This document shows positions 36,115-45,259 of a DNA stretch of 64,000 bases, in pieces. This DNA comes from Microcella alkaliphila (GTDB lineage Bacteria; Actinomycetota; Actinomycetes; Actinomycetales; Microbacteriaceae): NCBI RefSeq assembly GCF_002355395.1, contig NZ_AP017315.1, positions 2,232,001 to 2,296,000 of the forward strand. Direction: 5' to 3'. The position numbers were made by a program, and so were the translations under genes. Under the pieces are notes generated by a model, which saw only the letters and a list, made by a program, of their open reading frames with translations, was not told the origin of the DNA and did not search any database. The number at the start of each line of letters is the position of its first letter. The stretch's first letter is position 1.

Positions 36115-36719
36115 GCTGGCTCCTCCTCGATGAGAGCGCCATCGCGCTCGATGTAGCGGTCGCCCGTCCGCGGGCATACCCATGCGCCGCTTTCCTCGAC
36201 GAGGCGTACGCCGGAGCGCCCCACCCAGCCGAGTCGCTTGGCAGGAACTCCGGCGACGAGTGCGAAGTCGGGCACGTCGCGGGTGACGACGCTGCCGGCG
36301 GCGACCGTCGCCCACCGTCCGATCGTGACCGGCGCGACGCATACGGCGCGCGCGCCGATCGAGGCGCCCTCTCGGATGCTCACTCCGACCGGCTCCCAAT
36401 CGCTTGCGCTCTTGAGACTTCCGTCAGGATTCACTGCACGCGGGTAGGTGTCGTTCGTCAGCACGACGGCCGGGCCGATGAACACACCGTCTCCGAGTTC
36501 GGCCGGCTCGTAGACGAGCGCGTAGTTCTGCACCTTGCAGTTGTCGCCGAGTCTCACACCTGTGCCGATGTAGGCGCCGCGACCGATGACACAGTTCTGG
36601 CCGAGCACCGCATTGTCACGCACCTGGGCGAGGTGCCACACCGACGATCCGGCGCCGATCGTGGCCGAGTCGGCGACGTCGGCGGTGTCGACGATGCGCA
36701 CAGCGGCGGGTGTGCTCAC
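36111..36719 (-). CDS. Left-handed beta-helix N-acetyltransferase, WbpD-like
   Basis: A 202-aa hexapeptide-repeat acyltransferase. Imperfect I-G-x-x-x-x repeats run from ATIGAGSSVWHLAQV through IGRGAYIGTGVRLGDN, VFIGPAVVLTND, IREGASIGARAVCV and IGRWATVAAGSVV. It ends in GVPAKRLGWV and a short tail, CPRTGDRYIERDG. WbpD/WlbB proteins acetylate the 3-amino group of UDP-GlcNAc3N-uronic acid and share the VWHxAQV and ND(T/K)YPR features. Start GTG at 36719. It is the first gene of the 12.5-kb minus-strand operon and divergent from a GT2 gene. Confidence 0.87.
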   Translation of the reverse strand: MSTPAAVRIVDTADVADSATIGAGSSVWHLAQVRDNAVLGQNCVIGRGAYIGTGVRLGDNCKVQNYALVYEPAELGDGVFIGPAVVLTNDTYPRAVNPDGSLKSASDWEPVGVSIREGASIGARAVCVAPVTIGRWATVAAGSVVTRDVPDFALVAGVPAKRLGWVGRSGVRLVEESGAWVCPRTGDRYIERDGALIEEEPA

Positions 36720-36791
36720 GGGGCGGCGCTCCGGTGGTCGAAGGGGTCGGGGTCAGCGCGATCAGCGCCTCGCCAGAGTAACGCGCTCTGA

Positions 36792-36797
36792 CAGAAT
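36792..36797 (+). promoter_or_regulatory. Leaderless-type -10 for the GT2/DUF2304 operon
   Basis: CAGAAT, 7 nt, then ATG at 36805. It departs from TANNNT at the first base but keeps the AAT end and the spacing. Confidence 0.35.
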
Positions 36798-36804
36798 AAC
36801 CGGT

Positions 36805-37509
36805 ATGCCCGAACAGTCGTCGACGCCTGCCTCCGCGGAGGCCCTCGCGGCGACCTGGGCGGTGATTCCGCTCTTCAACGAGGCAGCGGTCGTCGGTGAC
36901 GTGATTCGGGAATTGCGCGCGAGCATCCCGAATGTGATCTGCGTCGACGACGGGTCGCGTGACCGCTCGGCCGTGATCGCCGAAGAGGCGGGCGCCCGGG
37001 TGCTGCGCCACCCGCACAATATGGGGCAGGGGGCGGCGTTGCAGACGGGCATCGCCTACGCTCGCGCGCAGCCCGGCTGTCAGTACGTTGTGACGTTCGA
37101 CGCCGATGGTCAGCATCGCGTGGAGGATGCGCTCGCGATGGTCGGGCTCAGCGAGCGAGATGGGTATGCGATCGTGCTCGGTTCACGATTTCTCGACGAC
37201 CGCACTGACCCGGGGTTTCTGAAGCGGTTCGTCCTCAAGCTCGCCGCTACGGTGACGAATGCCGCAACAGGTATGACCCTCACCGACGCCCACAACGGCT
37301 TGCGGGCTCTGCGCATCGACGCCGCGCAGGTCGTCAACCTGCAGCAGGATCGCATGGCGCACGCGAGTGAAATCGTGGCCCAGCTCGGCCGCAGTGGGCT
37401 TCCGTGGGCCGAGTTCCCCGTGCACATTCGGTACACCGACTATTCGAAGGCCAAGGGGCAGTCGATGCTCAACTCGATCAACATCGTCGTCGATCTGGTG
37501 ATCCGCTAG
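36805..37509 (+). CDS. Glycosyltransferase family 2, dolichol/polyprenyl-phosphate glycosyltransferase-like
   Basis: A 234-aa GT-A enzyme. It contains WAVIPLFNEAAVVGDVIREL, VDDGSRDRS, MGQGAALQTGIAYA, the metal site FDADGQHRVEDA and AHNGLRALR. The small size and DPM1-like motifs indicate transfer of a sugar to undecaprenyl phosphate. The next gene encodes a DUF2304 membrane protein. The GT2-DUF2304 pairing is frequent in actinobacterial polysaccharide loci. Start ATG 36805. Confidence 0.87.
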   Translation: MPEQSSTPASAEALAATWAVIPLFNEAAVVGDVIRELRASIPNVICVDDGSRDRSAVIAEEAGARVLRHPHNMGQGAALQTGIAYARAQPGCQYVVTFDADGQHRVEDALAMVGLSERDGYAIVLGSRFLDDRTDPGFLKRFVLKLAATVTNAATGMTLTDAHNGLRALRIDAAQVVNLQQDRMAHASEIVAQLGRSGLPWAEFPVHIRYTDYSKAKGQSMLNSINIVVDLVIR

Positions 37510-37524
37510 CCGAGGAGGCCCGCC

Positions 37525-37899
37525 GTGTGGTTTCAACTCATTCTCGTTGTCGCGCTGGTTCTGATCGGCGCGTACCTGCTGCTGTCGAAGCCGGGGCCGC
37601 GTCACCTTGCGGTCCGGCGGGTAATCATGCTCCTCGTGCTTCTCGCCGGCGTGACGGTCATTATCTGGCCGGGCCTCCTCACCCAGCTCGCTGGCCTGGT
37701 GGGGGTCGGTCGCGGCGTCGACCTTCTTTTCTATCTCGCTCTCGTGGCCGGTCTGCTGTACGTCGTCAACGAGTACAAGCGCTCGGTCATGCTCGCGCGT
37801 GCGAACACGCATCTCGCGCGTGAGCTCGTGCTCACCGAGGCGCGGCTCACGGATCGCATCAGCGCGCTCGAGGCGAGGCTCGACGAGCGCGCTCCCTAG
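37525..37899 (+). CDS. DUF2304 small membrane protein
   Basis: A 124-aa protein with three hydrophobic segments (LILVVALVLIGAYLLL, VIMLLVLLAGVTVIIWPG, LLFYLALVAGLLYVV) and a C-terminal coiled-coil-like tail of about 35 residues. GTG start with a clear GAGGAGG ribosome-binding site, 15 nt after the glycosyltransferase. DUF2304 proteins accompany DPM1-like GT2 enzymes and may anchor them to the membrane; this is inference from gene pairing. Confidence 0.85.
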   Translation: MWFQLILVVALVLIGAYLLLSKPGPRHLAVRRVIMLLVLLAGVTVIIWPGLLTQLAGLVGVGRGVDLLFYLALVAGLLYVVNEYKRSVMLARANTHLARELVLTEARLTDRISALEARLDERAP

Positions 37900-37936
37900 A
37901 CTCGGTACTCGCCAACCCCACTCGCAAAGGACTTTC

Positions 37937-39226
37937 GTGAAGATCGCTGTCATCGCCCTCGGCAAGATTGGTCTGCCGCTCGCCGTGCAGTTCGCATCGA
38001 AGGGGCACGAGGTGACCGGCGTCGACGTCAACGCCGACACGGTCGCCGCCGTGAACGCGGCACGCGAGCCGTTCCCCGGCGAGGCAGGCCTGCAACAGGG
38101 CCTCGAGCTGACGGTCGGTGCCGGACGCTTGCGGGCGACAACAGACTACGCGGAGGCGATTCCCGGCGCCGACGCCGTCGTACTCGTCGTACCGCTTTTC
38201 GTCGATCAGGATGCGCGCCCCGATTTCGGATGGATGGATTCCGCCACCCGCTCGCTCGCCGAACACCTCACGCCGGGCACGCTCGTCAGTTACGAGACGA
38301 CCCTGCCGGTCGGCACGACCCGCGGACGCTGGAAGCCCATGCTGGAGGAAGTCTCGCGCCTCACCGAGGGGCGCGACTTTCACCTCGTTTTCTCGCCCGA
38401 ACGCGTACTGACAGGCCGCGTCTTCGCCGACCTGCGCAAGTATCCGAAACTCGTCGGCGGTCTCTCGGCCCAGGGCGCCGAGACAGCGGTGCGGTTCTAT
38501 GAGCAGGTGCTCGACTTTGACGATCGCCCCGACCTGGCCCGCGGCAACGGCGTGTGGGATCTCGGCAGTGCCGAGGCGGCCGAGATGGCGAAACTCGCCG
38601 AGACGACCTATCGCGATGTCAACATCGGGCTCGCGAATCAGTTCGCTCAGTACGCGGCGACCGCGGGCATCGACATCTATCAGGTGATCGAGGCGTCGAA
38701 CTCGCAGCCCTACAGCCATATCCACCGCCCCGGCATCGCCGTCGGGGGCCACTGCATCCCCGTGTACCCGAGGCTCTATCTCTGGAACGACCCGGCCGCG
38801 ACGATCGTGCGCGCAGCCCGCGAAGCGAATGCGGGCATGCCCGACTACACGGTCGGCCTGCTCGAGGGCGTGCACGGCGAGCTCGCCGGCGAGCGCGTTG
38901 TCGTGCTCGGCGCCGCGTATCGCGGCGGCGTCAAAGAGACGGCGTTCTCAGGTGTGTTCGGCACGGTCGAGTCGCTCACGCGCCGCGGAGCCGACGTGCG
39001 GGTGCACGACCCGCTCTACACCGACGATGAGCTCACCCGCCTCGGCTTCACCCCGTACGCGCTGGGCGACGCGGTCGACGCCGTCGTCATCCAGGCCGAC
39101 CACGCCGAGTACCGCACGGTGGGCGCATCGGACATCCCCGGCGTGCGCACCGTCGTCGACGGGCGCCGCATCTCGAGTGCCGATGCGTGGCCGGGCGCCA
39201 CCTACCGCGTCATCGGAATCGCGTAG
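37937..39226 (+). CDS. Nucleotide-sugar (UDP-hexose/HexNAc) 6-dehydrogenase
   Basis: A 429-aa UDP-glucose/GDP-mannose dehydrogenase-family enzyme: N-terminal NAD domain (VKIAVIALGKIGLPLAVQFA), central helical domain (AEMAKLAETTYRDVNIGLAN) and a catalytic cysteine in GIAVGGHCIPVYP. The canonical first glycine of GxGxxG is Ala here (ALGKIG). It probably makes a UDP-uronic acid by two successive oxidations at C6. It is distinct from the WbpA-like enzyme at 52536-53840. GTG start with AAAGGA 8 nt upstream. The exact sugar is unknown. Confidence 0.88.
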   Translation: MKIAVIALGKIGLPLAVQFASKGHEVTGVDVNADTVAAVNAAREPFPGEAGLQQGLELTVGAGRLRATTDYAEAIPGADAVVLVVPLFVDQDARPDFGWMDSATRSLAEHLTPGTLVSYETTLPVGTTRGRWKPMLEEVSRLTEGRDFHLVFSPERVLTGRVFADLRKYPKLVGGLSAQGAETAVRFYEQVLDFDDRPDLARGNGVWDLGSAEAAEMAKLAETTYRDVNIGLANQFAQYAATAGIDIYQVIEASNSQPYSHIHRPGIAVGGHCIPVYPRLYLWNDPAATIVRAAREANAGMPDYTVGLLEGVHGELAGERVVVLGAAYRGGVKETAFSGVFGTVESLTRRGADVRVHDPLYTDDELTRLGFTPYALGDAVDAVVIQADHAEYRTVGASDIPGVRTVVDGRRISSADAWPGATYRVIGIA

Positions 39227-39237
39227 GCGACAGACGT

Positions 39238-40362
39238 ATGCGCATCGCAGTGACGACGGGGCTGCTGCGCATTCCCCCGACGTACTTCGTCACGCAGCAC
39301 GCCGAACGTCTGATCGTGTCGGGCGACCATGAGGCGCGCGCCTTCGCCCGCGCCAGCGACGTTCAGGATGCTCGCCTCGGCATCGACGTCGTCACCGCCG
39401 TTGCCGAGACGGCCGGCTCATGGCGCACCCGCGCCCTGCGCGCGGTTGCCGCCGCGCGCCCCCAGCGCCGAGCCATCGAGTCGTACCAGCCCGACCTGGT
39501 GCACCAGCACTTCGCCACGTGGGCGCATGGCGCGCTCGACGCGGCGCGGCGCCTCGACGCGCCGTTCGTCACAACGGTGCACGGTTATGACGTCCTCACG
39601 GCCGGCGCACCGTCAGCGGCGCCGGTCGGACTTTTTCACCGCTCGAGCGTTGACCGAGTGAAGCGCGAGGCGACCCGCGTGCTTGCGGTGAGCGACTTTC
39701 TTCGCGACCGCGCCGAGCGCGCGGGCTTCGACCCGTCGCGTCTCGTTCGGCACTATCAGGGTGTCGACACCGACTTCTTCACACCGGGTGTCGAGACCGA
39801 CCGCTCCGACGAACCGATCGTGTTGTTCGTCGGGGCGCTTGAACCCCGCAAGGGTGTTCTCGACCTGGTGGCTGCCTCGATCGGCCTGCGCGCGCGGGGG
39901 GTGACCCATCGCCTCGCGATCGTGGGCGATGGGTCGCAGCGCACGCTGGTCGATGCGGCCGCAACCGAGCACGACCACATCGTGCTCACGGGCCCCCTTG
40001 ACCGCCACGGCGTGCGCGACCTGATGCGCTCGGCCGAGGTTTTTGTGCTGCCGACGCAGCGCGACGGCTCGTGGCGCGAAGCGGCCGGCCTGGTACTGCT
40101 TGAGGCGCAAGCCTGCGGTACGCCCACGGTCACCTATGCGAGCGGCGGCGCCCCCGAGATGGTGCGCGACACATCCACCGGGTTCGTGGTGCCGGAACGC
40201 GACGCCACCCGGCTTGGCGAGGCGATCGGAACCGTGCTTGCCCTGTCGCCAGCCGAACGACGGAAGTGGCGTGAGCGTGCCCGTGCGTGGGTCGTCGGCA
40301 AGCGCAGCCTCGCGTCGAGCACGGCCGAGTTACTCGAGCACTACCGAACGGTCGCTGGCTGA
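39238..40362 (+). CDS. Glycosyltransferase family 4 protein
   Basis: A 374-aa GT-B enzyme with LVHQHFATWAHGALDAAR, TTVHGYDVLTAG, VLAVSDFLRDRAER, YQGVDTDFFTPG and FVGALEPRKGVLDLV. The donor-site E-x7-E motif is in GLVLLEAQACGTPTVTY. It begins 11 nt after the dehydrogenase gene, so it is in the same plus-strand operon (36805-40362). Its 3' end overlaps the convergent DUF2142 gene by 22 bp. The donor could be the uronic acid made by the preceding gene (inference). Confidence 0.88.
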   Translation: MRIAVTTGLLRIPPTYFVTQHAERLIVSGDHEARAFARASDVQDARLGIDVVTAVAETAGSWRTRALRAVAAARPQRRAIESYQPDLVHQHFATWAHGALDAARRLDAPFVTTVHGYDVLTAGAPSAAPVGLFHRSSVDRVKREATRVLAVSDFLRDRAERAGFDPSRLVRHYQGVDTDFFTPGVETDRSDEPIVLFVGALEPRKGVLDLVAASIGLRARGVTHRLAIVGDGSQRTLVDAAATEHDHIVLTGPLDRHGVRDLMRSAEVFVLPTQRDGSWREAAGLVLLEAQACGTPTVTYASGGAPEMVRDTSTGFVVPERDATRLGEAIGTVLALSPAERRKWRERARAWVVGKRSLASSTAELLEHYRTVAG

Positions 40363-41912
40363 GCTGGCGTGAATGTCCGGGTTGTCACCACAGCGACACC
40401 TGCGAAGGCGAGCGACCCCACCAGCCAGACAACGGAGGGCCCCACGGGCATCCATGTCCACCACCATTCGAGGCCTGCATCGAGGTTGGGGCCGGGTTCG
40501 TCGGTTCCGGTGACGTAGCGGCGCAGATTCATGTGGAGGGCGACGAAGTGGGCGCCTGCGACCGCCGCGACGAGCACCCAACGCTGGGCGCGAGACAGTA
40601 CAAGTGGCCTATCCGCCCGTCGCACGAGCAGCAGCACACCCAGCAGCACGATCAGCGGCAAGAGGTAGCGCGGCTGCACCTGGTCGGGCACCATGGTGCC
40701 GCCCGCCTGCAACACGTAGACGGGAACCGCCCACACCGCGGCGACGACGACGGCGACCGCGCCGATCACCCGGGCCCCGGCGCCCCGCAGCGCGACGAAG
40801 CCGAGGGCAACGAATGCGGCCATGCCGGCGAGCGGCACGACCGCGGGCATCGATGTGTCGAGCCAGCCGAGACCCCACTGCCCCCACGCGCCCGACCAGA
40901 TGAAGGGCACGTTGAGCACGTTGTAGAACAGCAGCCCGGCACCGCCGAGCGTCGGCTCGGCGGCCTCGTGAATGGCCACGGAGACGGCACCACCGACGGT
41001 GCCGGTTGCGTCGCGAATCGGTCCTCCGAATCCTCCCGTGCCGCTGGACGCCTGACCCGCAGCAAGGAAGAACGCGAGCGCTACGAGGCCCATGACGGCG
41101 GGGAGGATCGCGTCGAGGACGAAACGTTTGGTGGGAGCCGCGGCGAGCATCCCGATGACGGCGATGCCGAGCCCGGCGAAGACGGCGGCGTCGGCGCGCG
41201 AGCCCGCCGCCATGAGCACGCCGACGACGAAGACGGCCGCGAGGCCGAGTTTCTGCCTTCCCGACGTCTCGAAGTATCCGAGTAGGGCGATGGCACTCGG
41301 CGCGACGCCAATCACGGCCCAGGCGCTGGGGTTGTTGGTGCCGAGCAGGAACACCCCGAGCGGAACCATCGTCACGAGCAAACCCCCGTGCAGCGCCGGC
41401 ACCAAGCGGGCGGGCAGGAGCAGGTGCAGGGCGGTCGCGACGCCCAAGAACAGCGCGATCGTCAGCGCCCGCATCGCGAGCGCGGCCGCTTCCGCGTTCG
41501 CCCCCGTGAGGAGCCCGTTCACCGCGTAGTACAGCGGCGGATACTCCCCACCGAAGTTGCCGCGGGTTGTCTCGATGATCTCGACGGCCACACCCGGCCC
41601 GTCACCCGACCAGTCGAGGGTGCCGAGCTGGCATGCCGCGCTTTCCTCCGGGTCGTAGGCGAAGCAGGGCGCCTCGAGCAGGGGCCGCGGCACCTCGCGT
41701 GTCTGAGGGGTCGATCCGTCGGCGCACGCCTCGTCGACGGCGGGCCCCGCGCACCAGGTGCTGACGAGGTGAAAGTCGTCGTCGGGCCCGGCGCCGATCG
41801 GCGAGGCGAGGGCCCACGATCCGAGCGTGAGAGCAGCGAGGAGGGCGAGCACCCCGCCGGGAACGCCCGGACGCCGCCACGCGGCCCGAAGGCGCTCGCG
41901 CAGGCGGTTCAC
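40341..41912 (-). CDS. DUF2142 family polytopic membrane protein
   Basis: A 523-aa protein with about eleven hydrophobic segments and a periplasmic loop after the first (GAGPDDDFHLVSTWCAGP), a region typical of DUF2142. EYPPLYYAVNGLLTG and the late PRYLLPLIVLLG resemble GT-C/PMT-like membrane glycosyltransferases, so it may transfer a sugar outside the membrane (inference). GTG 41912 overlaps the upstream stop by 4 nt; the open frame further upstream belongs to the GT4 gene. Confidence 0.82.
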   Translation of the reverse strand: MNRLRERLRAAWRRPGVPGGVLALLAALTLGSWALASPIGAGPDDDFHLVSTWCAGPAVDEACADGSTPQTREVPRPLLEAPCFAYDPEESAACQLGTLDWSGDGPGVAVEIIETTRGNFGGEYPPLYYAVNGLLTGANAEAAALAMRALTIALFLGVATALHLLLPARLVPALHGGLLVTMVPLGVFLLGTNNPSAWAVIGVAPSAIALLGYFETSGRQKLGLAAVFVVGVLMAAGSRADAAVFAGLGIAVIGMLAAAPTKRFVLDAILPAVMGLVALAFFLAAGQASSGTGGFGGPIRDATGTVGGAVSVAIHEAAEPTLGGAGLLFYNVLNVPFIWSGAWGQWGLGWLDTSMPAVVPLAGMAAFVALGFVALRGAGARVIGAVAVVVAAVWAVPVYVLQAGGTMVPDQVQPRYLLPLIVLLGVLLLVRRADRPLVLSRAQRWVLVAAVAGAHFVALHMNLRRYVTGTDEPGPNLDAGLEWWWTWMPVGPSVVWLVGSLAFAGVAVVTTRTFTPAQPATVR

Positions 41913-43270
41913 GACGATCTCCGCAGACGGCGACGGATGCGCGCGGTTACGTCGCGCACGCCGGAATGCCTCAGGTGGTGGGCCGCCATGCGCAGGTCGT
42001 GCCCGAGCCCGGCGGAACGCCGCGCACGACTCGCCCCCGCCCCCATGCCGGATCGCCCCGGCGCGTAGTCGGCAGCGTGCCACGGCTCGGCGCAGTACGC
42101 GACGAGCGGTGCGAGCACCTCCGGCCACGTGAACTGCTCACGCACGCGGGCGACGTTCTCGCGCCACACGGCCACCTCGTCGGAATCGACGGCGAGCACG
42201 CGTGCGATCGCGTCGGCGAGCGCCACCTCGTCGTTCGGAGGCACGACGACGCCCAGAGATTCGTCGCGCACGAGGTCAGCGAATCCGTCGCCGTCGGTGA
42301 CGACCATCGGCAGCCCCGCCCACAGGTAGTCGAGGATGCGCGTGCGGAAGGCGAAGGTCGTCTCAACGTGGCGGTGATGGGTGCTGACCCCCGCGTCGGC
42401 GTCGAGCAGGTATGCGCCGCGCTCGTCGTAGGGCACCCAGGTGTCGTTGAAGACGACCTCGCGGCCGTCGACGCCGAGTTCGACGGCGAGGTCGTAGGCC
42501 TCGCGCACGATGCCCATCTCGTCGACCCCCGGATGCTTCGTGCCGAGGAAGACGAGGCGCACGCCCGGCACGCGCTCGCGCACGGCAGCGACGGCGCGAA
42601 TCAATGTCAGCGGGTCGAACCAGCTGTAGACGCCGCCGCCCCAGATGAGTACGCGGTCGTCACCGTCGATGCCGGCGATGCGGCCGCGCAGTCCGTCTCC
42701 CTGAGCGGGCGGCGTCGTCGACAGTCCGAACGGCGCGAGGTCGATGAGCCGACGCAGGTCGCCGTCGCCGTCATACGTGGCGGGGCTGATGCGGCCAAGC
42801 GAGGCGAGGTGGCCGAGGTAGAACAGGCGTTGCCGTTCGCTCGCGCATAGGAGGTAGTCGGCGCGTCGCAGCTGATCGTTGAGGGCGTCGCGGGCGCCGG
42901 CGACCCGAAGGTTCCAGGTGGCTGCAGGTAGCTCGCGGCCCTGCTCGAGCATCTCGAGGTGCATCGGGTCGTAGACGTCTGCCACGAGGTACCGGTCGGT
43001 GCTCGCCAGTGTGCGGAACTGCCCGAGCGCGTGCCCCTGGAAGAACACGACGTCGGCCCAGCGCTCGTGCACCCGAATACCGGCCTCATCGCCGGGAGCG
43101 ACGTGGCTGAGGGGTACGCCGGTGTCGGCGCGGTCGGCACGGGTGGTGCTGACGAGGCGCACCTCGTGCCCGTGTCGTTGCAGTTCGAGCGCGATGTTCC
43201 ACGCCCGAATCGCGGGCCCCGCCATGCGGTCGCCGACGGGGTCGCCCGTCACGATCAGGATGCGCGTCAC
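41909..43270 (-). CDS. Glycosyltransferase (GT4/GT1-like)
   Basis: A 453-aa GT-B enzyme: ILIVTGDPVGDRMAGPAIRAWNIA, VVFFQGHALGQFR, VADVYDPMHLEMLEQ, DRVLIWGGGVYSWFDPLTLI, TFAFRTRILDYLWAGLPMVV and TDGDGFADLV. The beginning resembles actinobacterial GTs that precede DUF2142 genes. GTGA overlaps at both ends put it in a three-gene operon (44301 to 40341). The C-terminal 60 residues are basic and may be membrane-associated. Substrate unknown. Confidence 0.83.
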   Translation of the reverse strand: MTRILIVTGDPVGDRMAGPAIRAWNIALELQRHGHEVRLVSTTRADRADTGVPLSHVAPGDEAGIRVHERWADVVFFQGHALGQFRTLASTDRYLVADVYDPMHLEMLEQGRELPAATWNLRVAGARDALNDQLRRADYLLCASERQRLFYLGHLASLGRISPATYDGDGDLRRLIDLAPFGLSTTPPAQGDGLRGRIAGIDGDDRVLIWGGGVYSWFDPLTLIRAVAAVRERVPGVRLVFLGTKHPGVDEMGIVREAYDLAVELGVDGREVVFNDTWVPYDERGAYLLDADAGVSTHHRHVETTFAFRTRILDYLWAGLPMVVTDGDGFADLVRDESLGVVVPPNDEVALADAIARVLAVDSDEVAVWRENVARVREQFTWPEVLAPLVAYCAEPWHAADYAPGRSGMGAGASRARRSAGLGHDLRMAAHHLRHSGVRDVTARIRRRLRRSS

Positions 43271-44301
43271 CGCTTCTGCCTTTCCGTCGCCGGTTGCAAA
43301 AGGTCGCGCACGATGTCGATTCCGCCGCGACTGTAGCGGCCGTAGCGGCCACGCACCGCCGCGCCGATGATGGCGGGAACGCGCAGCAGCCGGGCTGCCG
43401 GGTAGTGGGCGCGCGCGGCTTCATGGGCGTGCTTCGCCTCCGCTCGTGCGAGCCGCGCGGTGGGGGCGCCTTTCTCGCGCAGGCGATCGGCCAGCTGTTG
43501 GGTGCGCTGTGCGAGCCGAGGCTGACGGCCATCGCGGGGTTCGGTGAGCTTCGCCCACCGATAGCTCATTGTCGGGCGCCGGGCGCCGATCTGGTTGGCG
43601 TCGTGCTGCCGGTAGTCGATGAGCGGTCGGGGAATCAGCCGTACGGCGCCCGCCTGCTCGCTCATGCCCGCGGCAACGGCGGCGAGCCACTCGTCGTGCA
43701 CCCACTCCCCCGGAATCGGCAGCGCGTGCTCGAGCAGTTCGCGTCGCAGGACGACGGTCGCGCCCGTCACGAGATTGCGCCGCAAGAGCGCAGCCTGAGC
43801 ATCGCCAGCGACGAGGTCGACCTTCTCCTGCGTCGTGATCTCGAGTGCACTCAGCAGCGTGCCGCCGAGTGGGTTGCCGTCTCCGTCGATGAGGCGCGCG
43901 TCCGTGTGCACGAGCTGCAGCTGCGGGTCGTGTGCGAATCGGTCGACGACGACGGCCAGTTTGTCGGGCATCCAGCTGTCGTCTTGGTCGCTGAGCGCGA
44001 TCAGGTCGCCGCGCGCGTGCGCGAGGGCGTCGGCGAAGTTGGCGGTGACTCCGAGCGGGGGTGTGTGGCGGCGCACGCTCAGCTCGGTCGTGACTGCGGG
44101 GTCGGCGGCGCGCACCTCCCCGACCAGCCGTTCGACGATCTCGACGGTGCCGTCACGCGAGTCGTCGTCGCCGAGCACGATCTCGATGGGCGCTGGGCGC
44201 TGGGCGAGGATGCTCGTCACCTGTTCCGCCACGAAGCCGGCCCCGTTGTGCGTGCACATGACGACCGACACGGTCAGCGGTGCGGTGGGGGCTGCGGTCA
44301 C
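43267..44301 (-). CDS. Glycosyltransferase family 2 protein (rhamnosyltransferase-like)
   Basis: A 344-aa GT-A enzyme: TVSVVMCTHNGAGFVAEQVTSI, LGDDDSRDGTVEIV, LIALSDQDDSWMPDKLAVV (metal site), VHTDARLIDGDGNPLG, NLVTGATVVLRREL and WVHDEWLAAVAA. It is a clear paralogue of the truncated gene at 63331-64000. GTG 44301 has TAGGCT 6 nt upstream. It is first in the operon with the GT4 and DUF2142 genes, and divergent from the 44345 gene with only 43 bp between start codons. Confidence 0.87.
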   Translation of the reverse strand: MTAAPTAPLTVSVVMCTHNGAGFVAEQVTSILAQRPAPIEIVLGDDDSRDGTVEIVERLVGEVRAADPAVTTELSVRRHTPPLGVTANFADALAHARGDLIALSDQDDSWMPDKLAVVVDRFAHDPQLQLVHTDARLIDGDGNPLGGTLLSALEITTQEKVDLVAGDAQAALLRRNLVTGATVVLRRELLEHALPIPGEWVHDEWLAAVAAGMSEQAGAVRLIPRPLIDYRQHDANQIGARRPTMSYRWAKLTEPRDGRQPRLAQRTQQLADRLREKGAPTARLARAEAKHAHEAARAHYPAARLLRVPAIIGAAVRGRYGRYSRGGIDIVRDLLQPATERQKR

Positions 44302-44307
44302 CCCGCC

Positions 44308-44313
44308 AGCCTA
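44308..44313 (-). promoter_or_regulatory. Leaderless-type -10 for the 44301 operon
   Basis: TAGGCT, 6 nt, then GTG at 44301. A divergent TAGGAT lies 10 nt before the ATG at 44345, so two promoters share this 43-bp gap. Confidence 0.5.
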
Positions 44314-44344
44314 GGTGAGGGCCCGGGCTAGGATCGGGAGCACC

Positions 44345-45253
44345 ATGGCTGAATCGAGCGACGAGTCGGGCGCTCGCCCGGCACCCCGAGTCGGGGTGGT
44401 GACGGTCGCCTATCGATCAAACGCCGTGCTCGAGAAACTACTTGCGTCACTCGCGGACGCGTCGACAGAGCCCCTGTCGGTTGTCGTGGTCGACAACTTT
44501 CCCGGCGACGATGAGTCGGCGTCTCCCATCGCTCACCGGTTCGGCGCCACCTACGTCGCCCGGCCCGAGAATCCCGGCTACGGCGCCGCAATCAACGCCG
44601 GGCAGCCGTTTTTGCCCCAGAGCGTCGAGTGGGTGCTCATTTGCAACCCCGACCTTGAGCTCGCGCCCGGCAGCATCGACGCCCTGCTCGCGACCGCCGA
44701 AACGGACGCACGCATCGCCTCAGTCGGCCCGGCGATCCTCAACATCGATGGCAGCGTCTACCCCTCAGCTCGCCGTGTGCCCTCGTTGAGGACAGGTGTC
44801 GGCCACGCGCTGTTCGCGAACATCTGGCAATCGAACCCGTGGACGAAGGCCTACAAGCAAGACTCGACGGACGCGCTGACGCGTCGCGACGCCGGGTGGC
44901 TTTCTGGTGCGTGTCTTCTGGTGCGCCGCGCGGCGTTCACCGACACCGGGGGCTTTGACGAGGGCTATTTCATGTACTTTGAGGATGTTGACCTCGGCTA
45001 CCGCTTCGGCAAGGCGGGCTGGCGCAACGTCTTCGAGCCTTCGGCACGAGCCACCCACATCGGAGGTCACTCGACGGCCGGTAGCTCGGCCCGCATGGTG
45101 CGCGCCCACCACGACAGCGCACGCCAGTTTGTCAACCGCAAGTACACCGGCGGGCAGTGGTGGCCGGTGCGCACTGTACTGAACATCGGGCTGAGTGTGC
45201 GGTCGCGGGTACAGGTGCGCGCCGTCGAGAAAGGCGCGCGCCGCGGCTCATAA
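44345..45253 (+). CDS. Glycosyltransferase family 2 (WbbL-like, probable rhamnosyltransferase)
   Basis: A 302-aa GT-A enzyme: VGVVTVAYRSNAVLEKLLASL, VVVDNFPGDDES, NPGYGAAINAG, LICNPDLELAPGS (metal site), WLSGACLLVRRAAFTDTGGFDEGYFMYFEDVDLGYR and THIGGHSTAGSS. The NPD and FMYFEDVDL motifs are those of dTDP-rhamnosyltransferases such as WbbL, consistent with rml genes nearby. It is monocistronic and ends 6 bp from the convergent ABC ATPase gene. Confidence 0.87.
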   Translation: MAESSDESGARPAPRVGVVTVAYRSNAVLEKLLASLADASTEPLSVVVVDNFPGDDESASPIAHRFGATYVARPENPGYGAAINAGQPFLPQSVEWVLICNPDLELAPGSIDALLATAETDARIASVGPAILNIDGSVYPSARRVPSLRTGVGHALFANIWQSNPWTKAYKQDSTDALTRRDAGWLSGACLLVRRAAFTDTGGFDEGYFMYFEDVDLGYRFGKAGWRNVFEPSARATHIGGHSTAGSSARMVRAHHDSARQFVNRKYTGGQWWPVRTVLNIGLSVRSRVQVRAVEKGARRGS

Positions 45254-45259
45254 GGCAGA

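Noticed and set aside
40287..41285. 332-codon plus-strand frame opposite DUF2142
   Set aside because: Charged, His/Gln-rich antisense of a polytopic membrane protein; no independent support.
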